This document shows positions 28,836-36,920 of a stretch of 64,000 bases of DNA, in pieces; within the stretch, counting starts at the first letter, position 1; each line of letters begins with the position of its first letter. This DNA comes from CAMLIZ01 sp040758375 (GTDB taxonomy: Bacteria > Pseudomonadota > Gammaproteobacteria > Burkholderiales > Burkholderiaceae_C), in the NCBI GenBank assembly GCA_040758375.1, contig JBFLWE010000015.1:1-64000 (forward strand). Direction: 5' to 3'. Under the pieces are notes generated by a model. The model saw nothing but the letters and a program-made list of their open reading frames with translations, was not told where the DNA came from and made no database searches. The position numbers and the translations under genes were made by a program.

Positions 28836-30620
28836 ATGGACATGTCTGCCGCGGAAATCAAGCGTGCCGCCTCGGCACAACCGCACCAATCCTCCCATTC
28901 GGGTTCCCTGGAGCTGAACGGCTCCGAAATCCTCGTCCGCTGCCTGCAGCTCGAAGGTGTGAAGCACCTCTGGGGCTATCCGGGCGGGGCCGTCCTGTAC
29001 ATCTACGACGCGCTGTACAAGCAGGAGTCGATCCAGCACGTGCTGGTGCGCCATGAGCAGGCGGCCGTGCATGCGGCCGACGGCTATGCGCGTGCCACCG
29101 GTGATGTGGGCGTGGCGCTCGTGACGTCCGGCCCTGGCGTGACGAATGCCGTCACCGGCATCGCCACGGCCTACATGGACTCGATCCCGATGGTGATCGT
29201 CACCGGCCAGGTGCCCACCCCGGCGATCGGCCTCGACGCCTTCCAGGAGTGCGACACGGTCGGCATCACGCGCCCGATCGTCAAGCACAACTTCCTGGTG
29301 AAAGACGTGCGCGACCTGGCCGCCACCATCAAGAAGGCTTTCCACATTGCCCGTACCGGCCGTCCGGGCCCCGTGGTGGTGGACATCCCCAAGGATGTCT
29401 CGCTGAACCGCACCACCTTCAGCTACCCCGAGCGGGTGGAAATGCGCTCGTACAACCCGGTGCGCAAGGGCCATGGCGGGCAGATCCGCAAGGCCCTGCA
29501 ACTGCTGCTCAACGCCAAGCGCCCGTACATCTACTCCGGCGGCGGCGTGATCCTGGGCAACGCGTCGGAAGAGCTGCGCGAGCTGACCGAACTGTTCGGC
29601 TACCCCTGCACCAACACGCTGATGGGCCTGGGCGCCATTTCCGGCACCGACCCCAAGTTCCTCGGCATGCTGGGCATGCACGGCACCTACGAGGCCAACA
29701 TGACCATGCAGCACTGCGACGTGCTGCTGGCCGTGGGTGCGCGCTTCGACGACCGGGTGATCGGCAACCCTAAGCATTTCTCGTCGGTGGAACGCAAGAT
29801 CATCCACATCGACATCGACCCCTCGTCGATCTCCAAGCGGGTGAAGGTCGATATCCCGATCGTCGGCGACGTGAAAGACGTGCTGCAGGAGCTGATCGCC
29901 CAGCTGAAGGAGTCGCAGCAGAAGCCCGACAAGGCCTCGCTGTCGCAGTGGTGGGGCCAGATCAACGAGTGGCGCAAGCGCGAGTGCCTGGCCTACAAGC
30001 GCAGCAACGAGGTGATCAAGCCGCAGCAGGTGGTCGAGACGCTGTGGGAGCTCACCAAGGACCGCGACGCCTACATCACGTCCGACGTGGGCCAGCACCA
30101 GATGTGGGCCGCGCAGTTCTACCGCTTCGACGAGCCGCGCCGCTGGATCAACTCCGGCGGCCTGGGCACCATGGGCGTGGGCCTGCCGTATGCGATGGGC
30201 ATCAAGCTCGCGAAGCCGGACAGCGATGTGTTCTGCATCACCGGCGAAGGCTCGATCCAGATGTGCATCCAGGAGCTCTCGACCTGCCAGCAGTACAAGA
30301 CGCCGGTCAAGGTGGTCTCGCTGAACAACCGCTACCTGGGCATGGTGCGCCAGTGGCAGGAACTCGACTACGGGGGCCGCTACTCGCACAGCTACATGGA
30401 TGCGTTGCCCGATTTCGTGAAGCTGGCCGAAGCCTACGGCCACGTCGGATTGCTGGTCGAGAAGCCGCAGGACGTGGAGCCGGCGCTGCGCGAGGCGATC
30501 AAGCTCAAGGACCGCACGGTATTCCTCGACGTGCGCACCGACCCGACGGAGAACGTCTGGCCGATGGTGCAGGCCGGGAAGGGCATCACGGAGATGCTGC
30601 TGGGTTCCGAGGACCTGTGA
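28836..30620 (+). CDS. ilvB: Acetolactate synthase, large (catalytic) subunit
   Basis: Thiamin-diphosphate enzyme of 594 residues that makes acetolactate or acetohydroxybutyrate, the first common step of valine, leucine and isoleucine synthesis. Catalytic Glu lies in VRHEQAAVHAADGYARATG. The ThDP/Mg motif starts GEGSIQMCIQELST and ends in SLNN. The FAD-binding middle domain is present. AGAGG at 28825-28829 is six bases before ATG 28836. The untranslated leader may be about 140 bases long. The small subunit follows after 163 bases. Confidence 0.97.
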   Translation: MDMSAAEIKRAASAQPHQSSHSGSLELNGSEILVRCLQLEGVKHLWGYPGGAVLYIYDALYKQESIQHVLVRHEQAAVHAADGYARATGDVGVALVTSGPGVTNAVTGIATAYMDSIPMVIVTGQVPTPAIGLDAFQECDTVGITRPIVKHNFLVKDVRDLAATIKKAFHIARTGRPGPVVVDIPKDVSLNRTTFSYPERVEMRSYNPVRKGHGGQIRKALQLLLNAKRPYIYSGGGVILGNASEELRELTELFGYPCTNTLMGLGAISGTDPKFLGMLGMHGTYEANMTMQHCDVLLAVGARFDDRVIGNPKHFSSVERKIIHIDIDPSSISKRVKVDIPIVGDVKDVLQELIAQLKESQQKPDKASLSQWWGQINEWRKRECLAYKRSNEVIKPQQVVETLWELTKDRDAYITSDVGQHQMWAAQFYRFDEPRRWINSGGLGTMGVGLPYAMGIKLAKPDSDVFCITGEGSIQMCIQELSTCQQYKTPVKVVSLNNRYLGMVRQWQELDYGGRYSHSYMDALPDFVKLAEAYGHVGLLVEKPQDVEPALREAIKLKDRTVFLDVRTDPTENVWPMVQAGKGITEMLLGSEDL

Positions 30621-30783
30621 AGCCCGTGCACCGCTGAACGGGTGGCGGCGTTACCGCGCCGCCGCCGGGTGCAGCGGGAATCGGGCCGAGCACTTCGGAC
30701 ATTTCAAATTTCCTTTTTCGGAAAGCGTGGCCAAGGGCTGTCGGTTACCGCCGCCAGACTGAAGAGCGCGAAGGACGAACCTC

Positions 30784-31275
30784 ATGAAACACATCATCGC
30801 CGTGCTGCTCGAGAACGAGCCCGGCGCACTCTCGCGCGTCGTTGCCTTGTTTTCGGCGCGCGGCTACAACATCGAAAGCCTCACGGTGGCGCCGACGGAA
30901 GACCCGTCGCTGTCGCGCATGACCATCGTGACCACTGGCTCCGACGACGTGATCGAGCAGATCACCAAGCACCTCAACCGCCTGATCGAGGTGGTGAAGG
31001 TGGTGGACCTCACAGAGGGCAGCTTCACCGAGCGCGAGCTGATGCTCATCAAGGTGCGCGCGGTGGGCAAGGAGCGCGAGGAGATGAAGCGCATGGCCGA
31101 CATCTTCCGCGGCCGCATCATCGACGTCACCGAAAAGAGCTACACCATCGAGCTCACCGGAAACGGCGAAAAACTCGATGCCTTCCTCGAAGCGATCGAT
31201 CGCACGGCGATCCTCGAAACCGTGCGCACCGGTGCCAGCGGCATCGGCCGTGGCGAGCGCATCCTGAGGGTGTGA
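30784..31275 (+). CDS. ilvN: Acetolactate synthase, small (regulatory) subunit
   Basis: Regulatory subunit of 163 residues (also named ilvH). The N-terminal ACT domain reads MKHIIAVLLENEPGALSRVVALFSARGYNIESL and confers valine feedback inhibition. A second ACT-like domain (LMLIKVRAVGKEREEMKRMADIFRGRIIDV) follows. A GC hairpin with no T-run lies upstream around 30643-30665. Confidence 0.96.
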   Translation: MKHIIAVLLENEPGALSRVVALFSARGYNIESLTVAPTEDPSLSRMTIVTTGSDDVIEQITKHLNRLIEVVKVVDLTEGSFTERELMLIKVRAVGKEREEMKRMADIFRGRIIDVTEKSYTIELTGNGEKLDAFLEAIDRTAILETVRTGASGIGRGERILRV

Positions 31276-31287
31276 GGATGTAGAAGC

Positions 31288-31305
31288 GGGCTCCTGGCGG
31301 AGCCC
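31288..31305 (+). other. Hairpin between ilvN and ilvC
   Basis: GGGCTCC (31288-31294) pairs with GGAGCCC (31299-31305) around a four-base loop. A T-run (TTTTTT) follows only after nine further bases and overlaps the ilvC ribosome site, so it may be a weak terminator or an mRNA-processing structure. Confidence 0.4.
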
Positions 31306-31331
31306 TTCAAATGTTTTTTGGAGCGAGAACC

Positions 31332-32348
31332 ATGAAGGTCTATTACGACAAGGATGCGGACTTGAGCCTGATCAAGGGCAAGAACGTCACGATCATCGGC
31401 TACGGCTCGCAAGGCCATGCGCATGCGCAGAACCTCAACGACAGCGGCGTCAAGGTCACCGTCGGCCTGCGCCGCAGCGGCGCCTCCTGGAGCAAGGCCG
31501 AGCGCGCCGGGCTCAAGGTGGCCGAAGTGGCCGAAGCGGTGAAGAGCGCCGACGCTGTGATGATCCTGTTGCCCGACGAGCAGATCGCCTCCGTGTACGC
31601 CAACGAGGTGGAGCCCAACATCCGCGAAGGCGCGTCGCTGGCGTTCGCGCACGGCTTCAACGTGCATTACGGCCAGGTCGTGCCGCGTGCCGACCTCGAC
31701 GTGTGGATGGTGGCGCCCAAGGCGCCTGGCCATACGGTGCGCAACACCTACACGCAAGGCGGCGGCGTGCCGCACCTGATCGCGGTGCACCAGGACAAGA
31801 CCGGCAAGGCGCGCGACCTGGCGCTCAGCTACGCGGCCGCCAACGGCGGCGGCAAGGCAGGCATCATCGAGACCAGCTTCCGCGAGGAGACCGAGACCGA
31901 CCTGTTCGGCGAGCAGGCCGTGCTGTGCGGCGGCACCGTCGAGCTGATCAAGGCCGGCTTCGAGACGCTGGTGGAAGCCGGCTACGCGCCCGAGATGGCG
32001 TACTTCGAGTGCCTGCACGAGCTCAAGCTGATCGTGGACCTGATCTACGAGGGCGGCATCGCGAACATGAACTACTCGATCTCCAACAACGCGGAGTACG
32101 GCGAGTACGTGACCGGCCCGAAGGTGGTGACCGAAGCCACGAAGAACGCGATGCGCCAGGCGCTGAAGGACATCCAGACCGGCGAATACGCCAAGAGCTT
32201 CATCCTCGAGAACAAGGCCGGCGCGCCGACGCTGACCTCGCGCCGCCGCCTCACCGCGGAGCACCCGATCGAGCAGGTGGGCGAGAAGCTGCGCGCGATG
32301 ATGCCGTGGATCAAGGCGAACAAGCTGGTGGACAAGAGCCGGAACTAG
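31332..32348 (+). CDS. ilvC: Ketol-acid reductoisomerase, class I
   Basis: Class I KARI, 338 residues, converting acetolactate to dihydroxyisovalerate with NADPH and Mg2+. The Rossmann loop is GYGSQGHAHAQNLNDSG. Metal and substrate residues lie in DLFGEQAVLCGG and in the knotted C-terminal domain (YEGGIANMNYSISNNAEYGEY). GGAG at 31319-31322 fixes ATG 31332; an ATG at 31311 would add seven non-conserved residues. Confidence 0.97.
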   Translation: MKVYYDKDADLSLIKGKNVTIIGYGSQGHAHAQNLNDSGVKVTVGLRRSGASWSKAERAGLKVAEVAEAVKSADAVMILLPDEQIASVYANEVEPNIREGASLAFAHGFNVHYGQVVPRADLDVWMVAPKAPGHTVRNTYTQGGGVPHLIAVHQDKTGKARDLALSYAAANGGGKAGIIETSFREETETDLFGEQAVLCGGTVELIKAGFETLVEAGYAPEMAYFECLHELKLIVDLIYEGGIANMNYSISNNAEYGEYVTGPKVVTEATKNAMRQALKDIQTGEYAKSFILENKAGAPTLTSRRRLTAEHPIEQVGEKLRAMMPWIKANKLVDKSRN

Positions 32349-32385
32349 TGAGCCCCGGCCGCCTTGTGGCCACCCCCGAGGGGTT

Positions 32386-32421
32386 GCGCTTCGCGACCGG
32401 GAAACCGGGATCGCGAAGCGG
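32386..32421. repeat. Long inverted repeat between ilvC and pssA
   Basis: CGCTTCGCGA (32387-32396) and TCGCGAAGCG (32411-32420) are perfect inverted copies flanking an inner CCGG/CCGG pair. There is no T-tract, so it is not a canonical terminator. It could be an mRNA-stabilising hairpin or a dispersed REP-like element. Confidence 0.6.
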
Positions 32422-32504
32422 GCGCTGAAAGGCGCGGCCCCTGGCCGCTGCGCGGCCTGTCCCAGAGGGGATTCGAGTGCTATCGTGAGGTATCCTCGCG
32501 CCCG

Positions 32505-33341
32505 ATGACCCCCGACCCCCTCCTGGAACACGACGACGACGTGGATGTCGTCGCGCCGCCGCGTCCGCGCCGCAAAGGCATCTACATCCTGCCCAACCTG
32601 TTCACGCTGGCAGCGCTGTTCGGCGGCTTCTACGCGATCGTGATGGCGATGAACGGCCGCTTCGACCTGGCGGCGGTGGGCATCTTCTCGGCCGCAGTGC
32701 TCGACAGCCTCGACGGCCGTGTTGCGCGCATGACGAACACGCAAAGCGCTTTCGGCGAGCAGATGGACAGCCTGTCGGACATGGTGAGCTTCGGTGCGGC
32801 GCCGGCGCTGATCGTCTACGAATGGGCGCTCAAGGGCCTGGGCAAGCTGGGCTGGATCGCGGCTTTCGTGTATTGCTCGGGCGCGGCGCTGCGGCTCGCG
32901 CGCTTCAACACCAACATCGCGGTGGTCGACAAGCGATTCTTCCAGGGGCTGCCCAGTCCGGCCGCCGCGGCGCTGGTGATCGGCTTCATCTGGGTGATGG
33001 ACGATGCCGGCTTCAAGGTCGTGTCGCGCGCTGCGGACTGGCTGTCCTGGACCACCTTCGCCCTCACGCTCTATGCCGGCCTCACGATGGTGACCAACGT
33101 GCCGTTCTACAGCTTCAAGGACGTGAGCTTCAAGCGCACCGTGCCGTTCATCGTGATCGTGGCCATTGCGCTGGGCATCGCGGTGATCAACATCCATCCG
33201 CCGCTGGTGCTGTTTGCCCTGTTCGCGGTGTACGGCCTGTCGGGCTACGCGGTGTATGTGTACAAGCGCATGAAGGGCAAGCCGGTCAGTGTGATCGCCA
33301 CCTCCACCGAGGAGCCCGACGAAGCGGGGCTTCACCGCTAG
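32505..33341 (+). CDS. pssA: CDP-diacylglycerol-serine O-phosphatidyltransferase
   Basis: Membrane enzyme of 278 residues that makes phosphatidylserine, the precursor of phosphatidylethanolamine. The CDP-alcohol phosphatidyltransferase signature DGRVARMTNTQSAFGEQMD (residues about 71-89, continuing SLSD) has all its Asp residues. About six to eight membrane helices follow, with an acidic C-terminal tail. Placement between ilvC and leuA is conserved in Burkholderiales and has no obvious metabolic logic. The start ATG 32505 has a weak ribosome site. Confidence 0.94.
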   Translation: MTPDPLLEHDDDVDVVAPPRPRRKGIYILPNLFTLAALFGGFYAIVMAMNGRFDLAAVGIFSAAVLDSLDGRVARMTNTQSAFGEQMDSLSDMVSFGAAPALIVYEWALKGLGKLGWIAAFVYCSGAALRLARFNTNIAVVDKRFFQGLPSPAAAALVIGFIWVMDDAGFKVVSRAADWLSWTTFALTLYAGLTMVTNVPFYSFKDVSFKRTVPFIVIVAIALGIAVINIHPPLVLFALFAVYGLSGYAVYVYKRMKGKPVSVIATSTEEPDEAGLHR

Positions 33342-33347
33342 AGAATG

Positions 33348-33375
33348 TTGCGCCGCGGCAAACGCGTGTTATATT
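33348..33375 (+). promoter_or_regulatory. Promoter of the leuA leader
   Basis: TTGCGC (33348-33353), a 16-base spacer, then TATATT (33370-33375). The expected transcription start (about 33382) is only a few bases before the leader-peptide ATG at 33385, so the leader would be nearly leaderless. Confidence 0.6.
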
Positions 33376-33384
33376 GACCGGCCT

Positions 33385-33444
33385 ATGACGATTCGTCTCG
33401 CTGCCATTTCGCTGCTTCTACTAGGAGTGCTTCGGGCGCGCTGA
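33385..33444 (+). CDS. Leucine-rich leader peptide of leuA
   Basis: Nineteen-codon frame MTIRLAAISLLLLGVLRAR with six Leu, including four in a row encoded CTG CTT CTA CTA (33412-33423); CTA is a rare codon in this high-GC genome. It lies before a strong terminator hairpin and leuA, so it reads as the sensor of leucyl-tRNA charging in ribosome-mediated attenuation. There is no Shine-Dalgarno. Confidence 0.85.
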   Translation: MTIRLAAISLLLLGVLRAR

Positions 33445-33520
33445 TCGTTTTCGTCTGCACACGAGCAAACTCTTCCCCGGATCAACGGCCCGCCCAGCGC
33501 AACGCAGCGGGCCGTTTGCT
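33434..33520 (+). promoter_or_regulatory. leuA transcription attenuator
   Basis: Terminator: ACGGCCCGC (33485-33493) pairs perfectly with GCGGGCCGT (33507-33515) and is followed by TTTGCTTTT. Competing antiterminator: GGGCG (33434-33438) and TGATC (33442-33446) at the end of the leader peptide can pair with CGCCC (33491-33495) and GATCA (33480-33484), which takes up the 5' arm of the terminator. A ribosome stalled on the Leu run leaves the antiterminator free; one reaching the stop codon (33442-33444) covers it. Confidence 0.78.
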
Positions 33521-33558
33521 TTTGCGGCGTTGCCAACAACACAGTCAAGGAGTTCCCG

Positions 33559-35256
33559 ATGGCCATGCTGAAGAACCCCGCCGCAAAGTACAAACCCACG
33601 CCCACCGTGCGCCTGACCGACCGCACGTGGCCCGATGCCGTGCTGACTCAGGCGCCGGTCTGGTGCAGCTCCGACCTGCGCGACGGCAATCAGGCGTTGA
33701 TCGAGCCGATGAATCCCGAGCGCAAGCTGCGCATGTTCGAGACGCTGGTGCGCATCGGCTTCAAGGAGATCGAGGTCGGTTTTCCGTCCGCGTCGCAGAC
33801 CGACTTTGACTTCGTGCGCCTGCTGATCGAAGAGAACCTGGTGCCCGACGACGTGACGATCCAGGTGTTGACGCAGGCGCGCGAGCATCTGATCCGACGT
33901 ACCTTCGAGTCGGTGCTGGGTGCCAAACGGGTGATCATGCACCTGTACAACGCCACCGCGCCGGTGATGCGCCGGGTCGTGCTGGGGGTGGACGTGGAGG
34001 GCGTGGTGGAGCTCGCCTCCAGCCATGCGCAGCTGATCAAACGGTTGGCCGATGCACAGCCCGCCACCGACTGGCGTTTCGAGTATTCGCCGGAGATGTT
34101 CTCTGACACCGAGCTCGAGGTGGCCAAGCGCGTGGTGGATGCGGTCACGGCCGAATGGCAGCCGACCCGCGAGCGCAAGTGCATCGTCAACCTGCCCACC
34201 ACGGTGGAGCACTCCACGCCCAATGTGTTCGCCGACATGGTCGAATGGATGCATCGCCACCTGGAGCGCCGCGACAGCATCGTGCTGTCGGTGCATCCCC
34301 ACAACGACCGCGGCACGGGCACTGCGGCCGCTGAGCTGGCCCTGATGGCCGGCGCCGACCGTGTCGAGGGCTGCCTGTTCGGCAATGGCGAGCGCACCGG
34401 CAACGTGGACCTGGTGAACATCGCGCTCAACCTGTATACGCAGGGCGTGGACCCGCAACTTGACTTCTCCGACATCGACGAGATCCGCCGAACCGTCGAA
34501 TACTGCAACCAGTTGCCGGTGCACCCGCGTCATCCGTACGTGGGCGACCTGGTCTACACCTCGTTTTCCGGCTCGCACCAGGACGCGATCAAGAAGGCGT
34601 TCGCCGCGCGACACGAGGGCGATGTGTGGGAGATGCCCTATCTGCCGATCGACCCGAAGGACCTGGGCCGCAGCTACGAGGCGGTGATCCGCGTGAACAG
34701 CCAGTCAGGCAAGGGCGGCATCGCCTACCTGCTGGAGACCGAATACGGCCTGGAGTTGCCGCGCCGTCTGCAGATCGAGTTCAGCCAGGCCGTGCAGAAA
34801 GTGATGGACGCGCAGGGCCGCGAAGTGACGGCCGCCGACATCTGGCGGATCTTCCAGCACGAGTACGGCCTCGGCGAGGATGCTGCCCGACTCTCGCAGC
34901 TGGTGCAGTCGGAGGCTGCTGGCCGTGTGCACGTGAAGGCCGAGGTCGTGTTGGCGGGCTGCGCCATGCCGCTCGCCGGCCAGGGCAACGGCCCGGTCGA
35001 TGCATTCGTTGATGGCCTGTCGCGTGCCATCGGCGTGTCGGTGAAGGTGCTCGACTACCACGAGCATTCGCTGGGGGCAGGCGCCCAGGCGCGCGCCGCC
35101 GCCTACCTGGAGGTGAGGGTGGGCGACGAGCCGGCGCTGTTCGGCGTGGGCGTCGACGAGAACATCGTCAACGCTTCCCTGCAGGCTGTCTTGTCGGCTG
35201 TGGCGCGGGCCGGCGCGTTGCGGCCCCTGAAGCTCCACACCACCGCCGCCGCTTGA
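33559..35256 (+). CDS. leuA: 2-isopropylmalate synthase, long type (type 2)
   Basis: Enzyme of 565 residues condensing acetyl-CoA with 2-oxoisovalerate, the committed step of leucine synthesis. Its N terminus (KYKPTPTVRLTDRTWPD) and CSSDLRDGNQALIEPMNPERK are those of the actinobacterial/fungal-like long IPMS. The metal site includes HPHNDRGTGTAAAE and GNGERTGNVD. The C-terminal LeuA dimerisation/allosteric domain begins around residue 430. AAGGAG and ATG 33559 set the start. Expression is behind the Leu attenuator. Confidence 0.95.
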   Translation: MAMLKNPAAKYKPTPTVRLTDRTWPDAVLTQAPVWCSSDLRDGNQALIEPMNPERKLRMFETLVRIGFKEIEVGFPSASQTDFDFVRLLIEENLVPDDVTIQVLTQAREHLIRRTFESVLGAKRVIMHLYNATAPVMRRVVLGVDVEGVVELASSHAQLIKRLADAQPATDWRFEYSPEMFSDTELEVAKRVVDAVTAEWQPTRERKCIVNLPTTVEHSTPNVFADMVEWMHRHLERRDSIVLSVHPHNDRGTGTAAAELALMAGADRVEGCLFGNGERTGNVDLVNIALNLYTQGVDPQLDFSDIDEIRRTVEYCNQLPVHPRHPYVGDLVYTSFSGSHQDAIKKAFAARHEGDVWEMPYLPIDPKDLGRSYEAVIRVNSQSGKGGIAYLLETEYGLELPRRLQIEFSQAVQKVMDAQGREVTAADIWRIFQHEYGLGEDAARLSQLVQSEAAGRVHVKAEVVLAGCAMPLAGQGNGPVDAFVDGLSRAIGVSVKVLDYHEHSLGAGAQARAAAYLEVRVGDEPALFGVGVDENIVNASLQAVLSAVARAGALRPLKLHTTAAA

Positions 35257-35273
35257 TTTCCTGAGGAGACCCC

Positions 35274-36815
35274 ATGGCCGAGAAGCTCGTGATCTTCGAC
35301 ACCACCTTGCGCGACGGCGAGCAGTCGCCCGGCGCTTCGATGACCCGCGAAGAGAAGCTGCGCATCGCGCGCCAGCTGGAGCGCCTGCGCGTCGACGTGA
35401 TCGAGGCCGGCTTCGCGGCTTCGTCCAACGGCGACTTCGAGGCTGTGAAGGCGATCGCCGACGCGATCAAGGACAGCGCGGTCTGCTCGCTGGCGCGTGC
35501 CAACGACCGCGACATCTCGCGCGCGGCCGAGGCGCTGAAGGGCGCGGCCTCGCCGCGTATCCATACCTTCATCGCCACCAGCGCGTTGCATATGGAGAAG
35601 AAGCTGCGCATGACGCCCGACCAGGTGTTCGAGCAGGCGAAGCTGGCCGTGCGGTTCGCACGCAACCTGTGCGCGGACGTGGAGTTCTCGCCCGAGGACG
35701 GGTATCGATCCGACGTTGATTTTCTCTGCCGGGTGCTCGAAGCGGTGATCGCCGAGGGTGCCACCACGATCAACATCCCCGACACCGTGGGCTATGCCAT
35801 TCCCGAGCTCTACGGCAATTTCATCAAGACCCTGCGCGAGCGTATTCCCAACGCTGACAAGGCCATCTGGTCGGTGCATTGCCACAACGACCTGGGCATG
35901 GCGGTGGCCAACTCGCTGGCTGGCGTGAAGATCGGCGGCGCACGCCAGGTGGAGTGCACGATCAACGGCTTGGGCGAGCGCGCCGGCAACTGTGCGCTGG
36001 AAGAAGTGGTGATGGCGGTGCGCACGCGACGCGATTACTTCGGCCTGGAGCTCGGCATCGATGCCGCCCAGATCGTACCGGCCTCGCGCATGGTGTCGCA
36101 GACCACCGGCTTCGTTGTGCAGCCCAACAAGGCGGTGGTGGGGGCCAACGCTTTCGCCCATGCTTCCGGCATCCACCAGGACGGCGTGCTCAAGGCGCGC
36201 GACACCTACGAGATCATGCGCGCCGAAGACGTGGGCTGGTCTGCCAACAAGATCGTGCTGGGCAAGCTGTCCGGCCGCAACGCCTTCAAGCAGCGCCTGC
36301 AGGAGCTGGGCATCGAGCTGGAGTCGGAAGCCGACGTCAACGCGGCCTTCGCCCGCTTCAAGGACCTGGCCGACCGCAAGAGCGAGATCTTCGACGAGGA
36401 CATCATCGCGCTGGTGGGCGACGAAAGCGTCACGCACGAGCAGGAGCACTTTCGCCTGTTGGCGCTGCAGCAGCGGTCCGAGACCGGCGAGCGTCCGCAT
36501 GCCAAGGTGGCGTTTGCCGCCGGGGATGTGGAATACCACGTCGAAAGCGACGGCAACGGCCCGGTGGACGCCACGCTGAAGGCGATCGAGTCCGAGGTGA
36601 AAAGCGGGGCGGAACTGCTTCTTTATTCGGTGAACGCCATCACCTCCGGCAGCACAGAATCCCAAGGCGAGGTGACCGTCCGCCTGCAGCATGGCGGCAG
36701 GGTGGTCAACGGCGTGGGGGCGGACCCGGACATCGTGGTCGCCTCGGCGAAGGCCTACCTGTCCGCGCTCAACAAGTTACAAGGCCAGACGGATCGTGTC
36801 GCCGCGCAGGGGTGA
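35274..36815 (+). CDS. leuA: 2-isopropylmalate synthase, short type (type 1)
   Basis: Second isopropylmalate synthase of 513 residues, 17 bases after the first. It is the enterobacterial-like type: VIFDTTLRDGEQSPGASMTREEK, SVHCHNDLGMAVANSLAGV, INGLGERAGNCALEEVVMA and ASGIHQDGVLK. The C-terminal regulatory domain ends KLQGQTDRVAAQ. It shares little identity with the first leuA, so it is not a recent duplicate. A citramalate synthase role is a possible alternative, but the HQDGVLK block and length fit LeuA. Confidence 0.92.
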   Translation: MAEKLVIFDTTLRDGEQSPGASMTREEKLRIARQLERLRVDVIEAGFAASSNGDFEAVKAIADAIKDSAVCSLARANDRDISRAAEALKGAASPRIHTFIATSALHMEKKLRMTPDQVFEQAKLAVRFARNLCADVEFSPEDGYRSDVDFLCRVLEAVIAEGATTINIPDTVGYAIPELYGNFIKTLRERIPNADKAIWSVHCHNDLGMAVANSLAGVKIGGARQVECTINGLGERAGNCALEEVVMAVRTRRDYFGLELGIDAAQIVPASRMVSQTTGFVVQPNKAVVGANAFAHASGIHQDGVLKARDTYEIMRAEDVGWSANKIVLGKLSGRNAFKQRLQELGIELESEADVNAAFARFKDLADRKSEIFDEDIIALVGDESVTHEQEHFRLLALQQRSETGERPHAKVAFAAGDVEYHVESDGNGPVDATLKAIESEVKSGAELLLYSVNAITSGSTESQGEVTVRLQHGGRVVNGVGADPDIVVASAKAYLSALNKLQGQTDRVAAQG

Positions 36816-36864
36816 GGAATTTTCCGCAGGGCTCACTTGAGAAAGGTTGCGTAAGAGCTTGATC

Positions 36865-36893
36865 TTGCGCTACTTTTCCTACTCCCCTACACT
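36865..36893 (+). promoter_or_regulatory. Promoter of pbpG
   Basis: TTGCGC (36865-36870), a 17-base spacer and TACACT (36888-36893), ending 27 bases before the pbpG ATG. Confidence 0.6.
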
Positions 36894-36920
36894 GCGGCTG
36901 GGTCGAAAGGTAGTTGCGAC

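Noticed and set aside
28684..28917. Frame starting MLLRTTQVMGLKQV upstream of ilvB as a branched-chain leader peptide
   Set aside because: It has few Leu/Val/Ile in series, no stop before ilvB, and no terminator hairpin follows it.
35274..36815. Second leuA as citramalate synthase
   Set aside because: Not excluded, but length, the HQDGVLK block and the C-terminal allosteric domain match type-1 isopropylmalate synthase, so LeuA is the simpler call.
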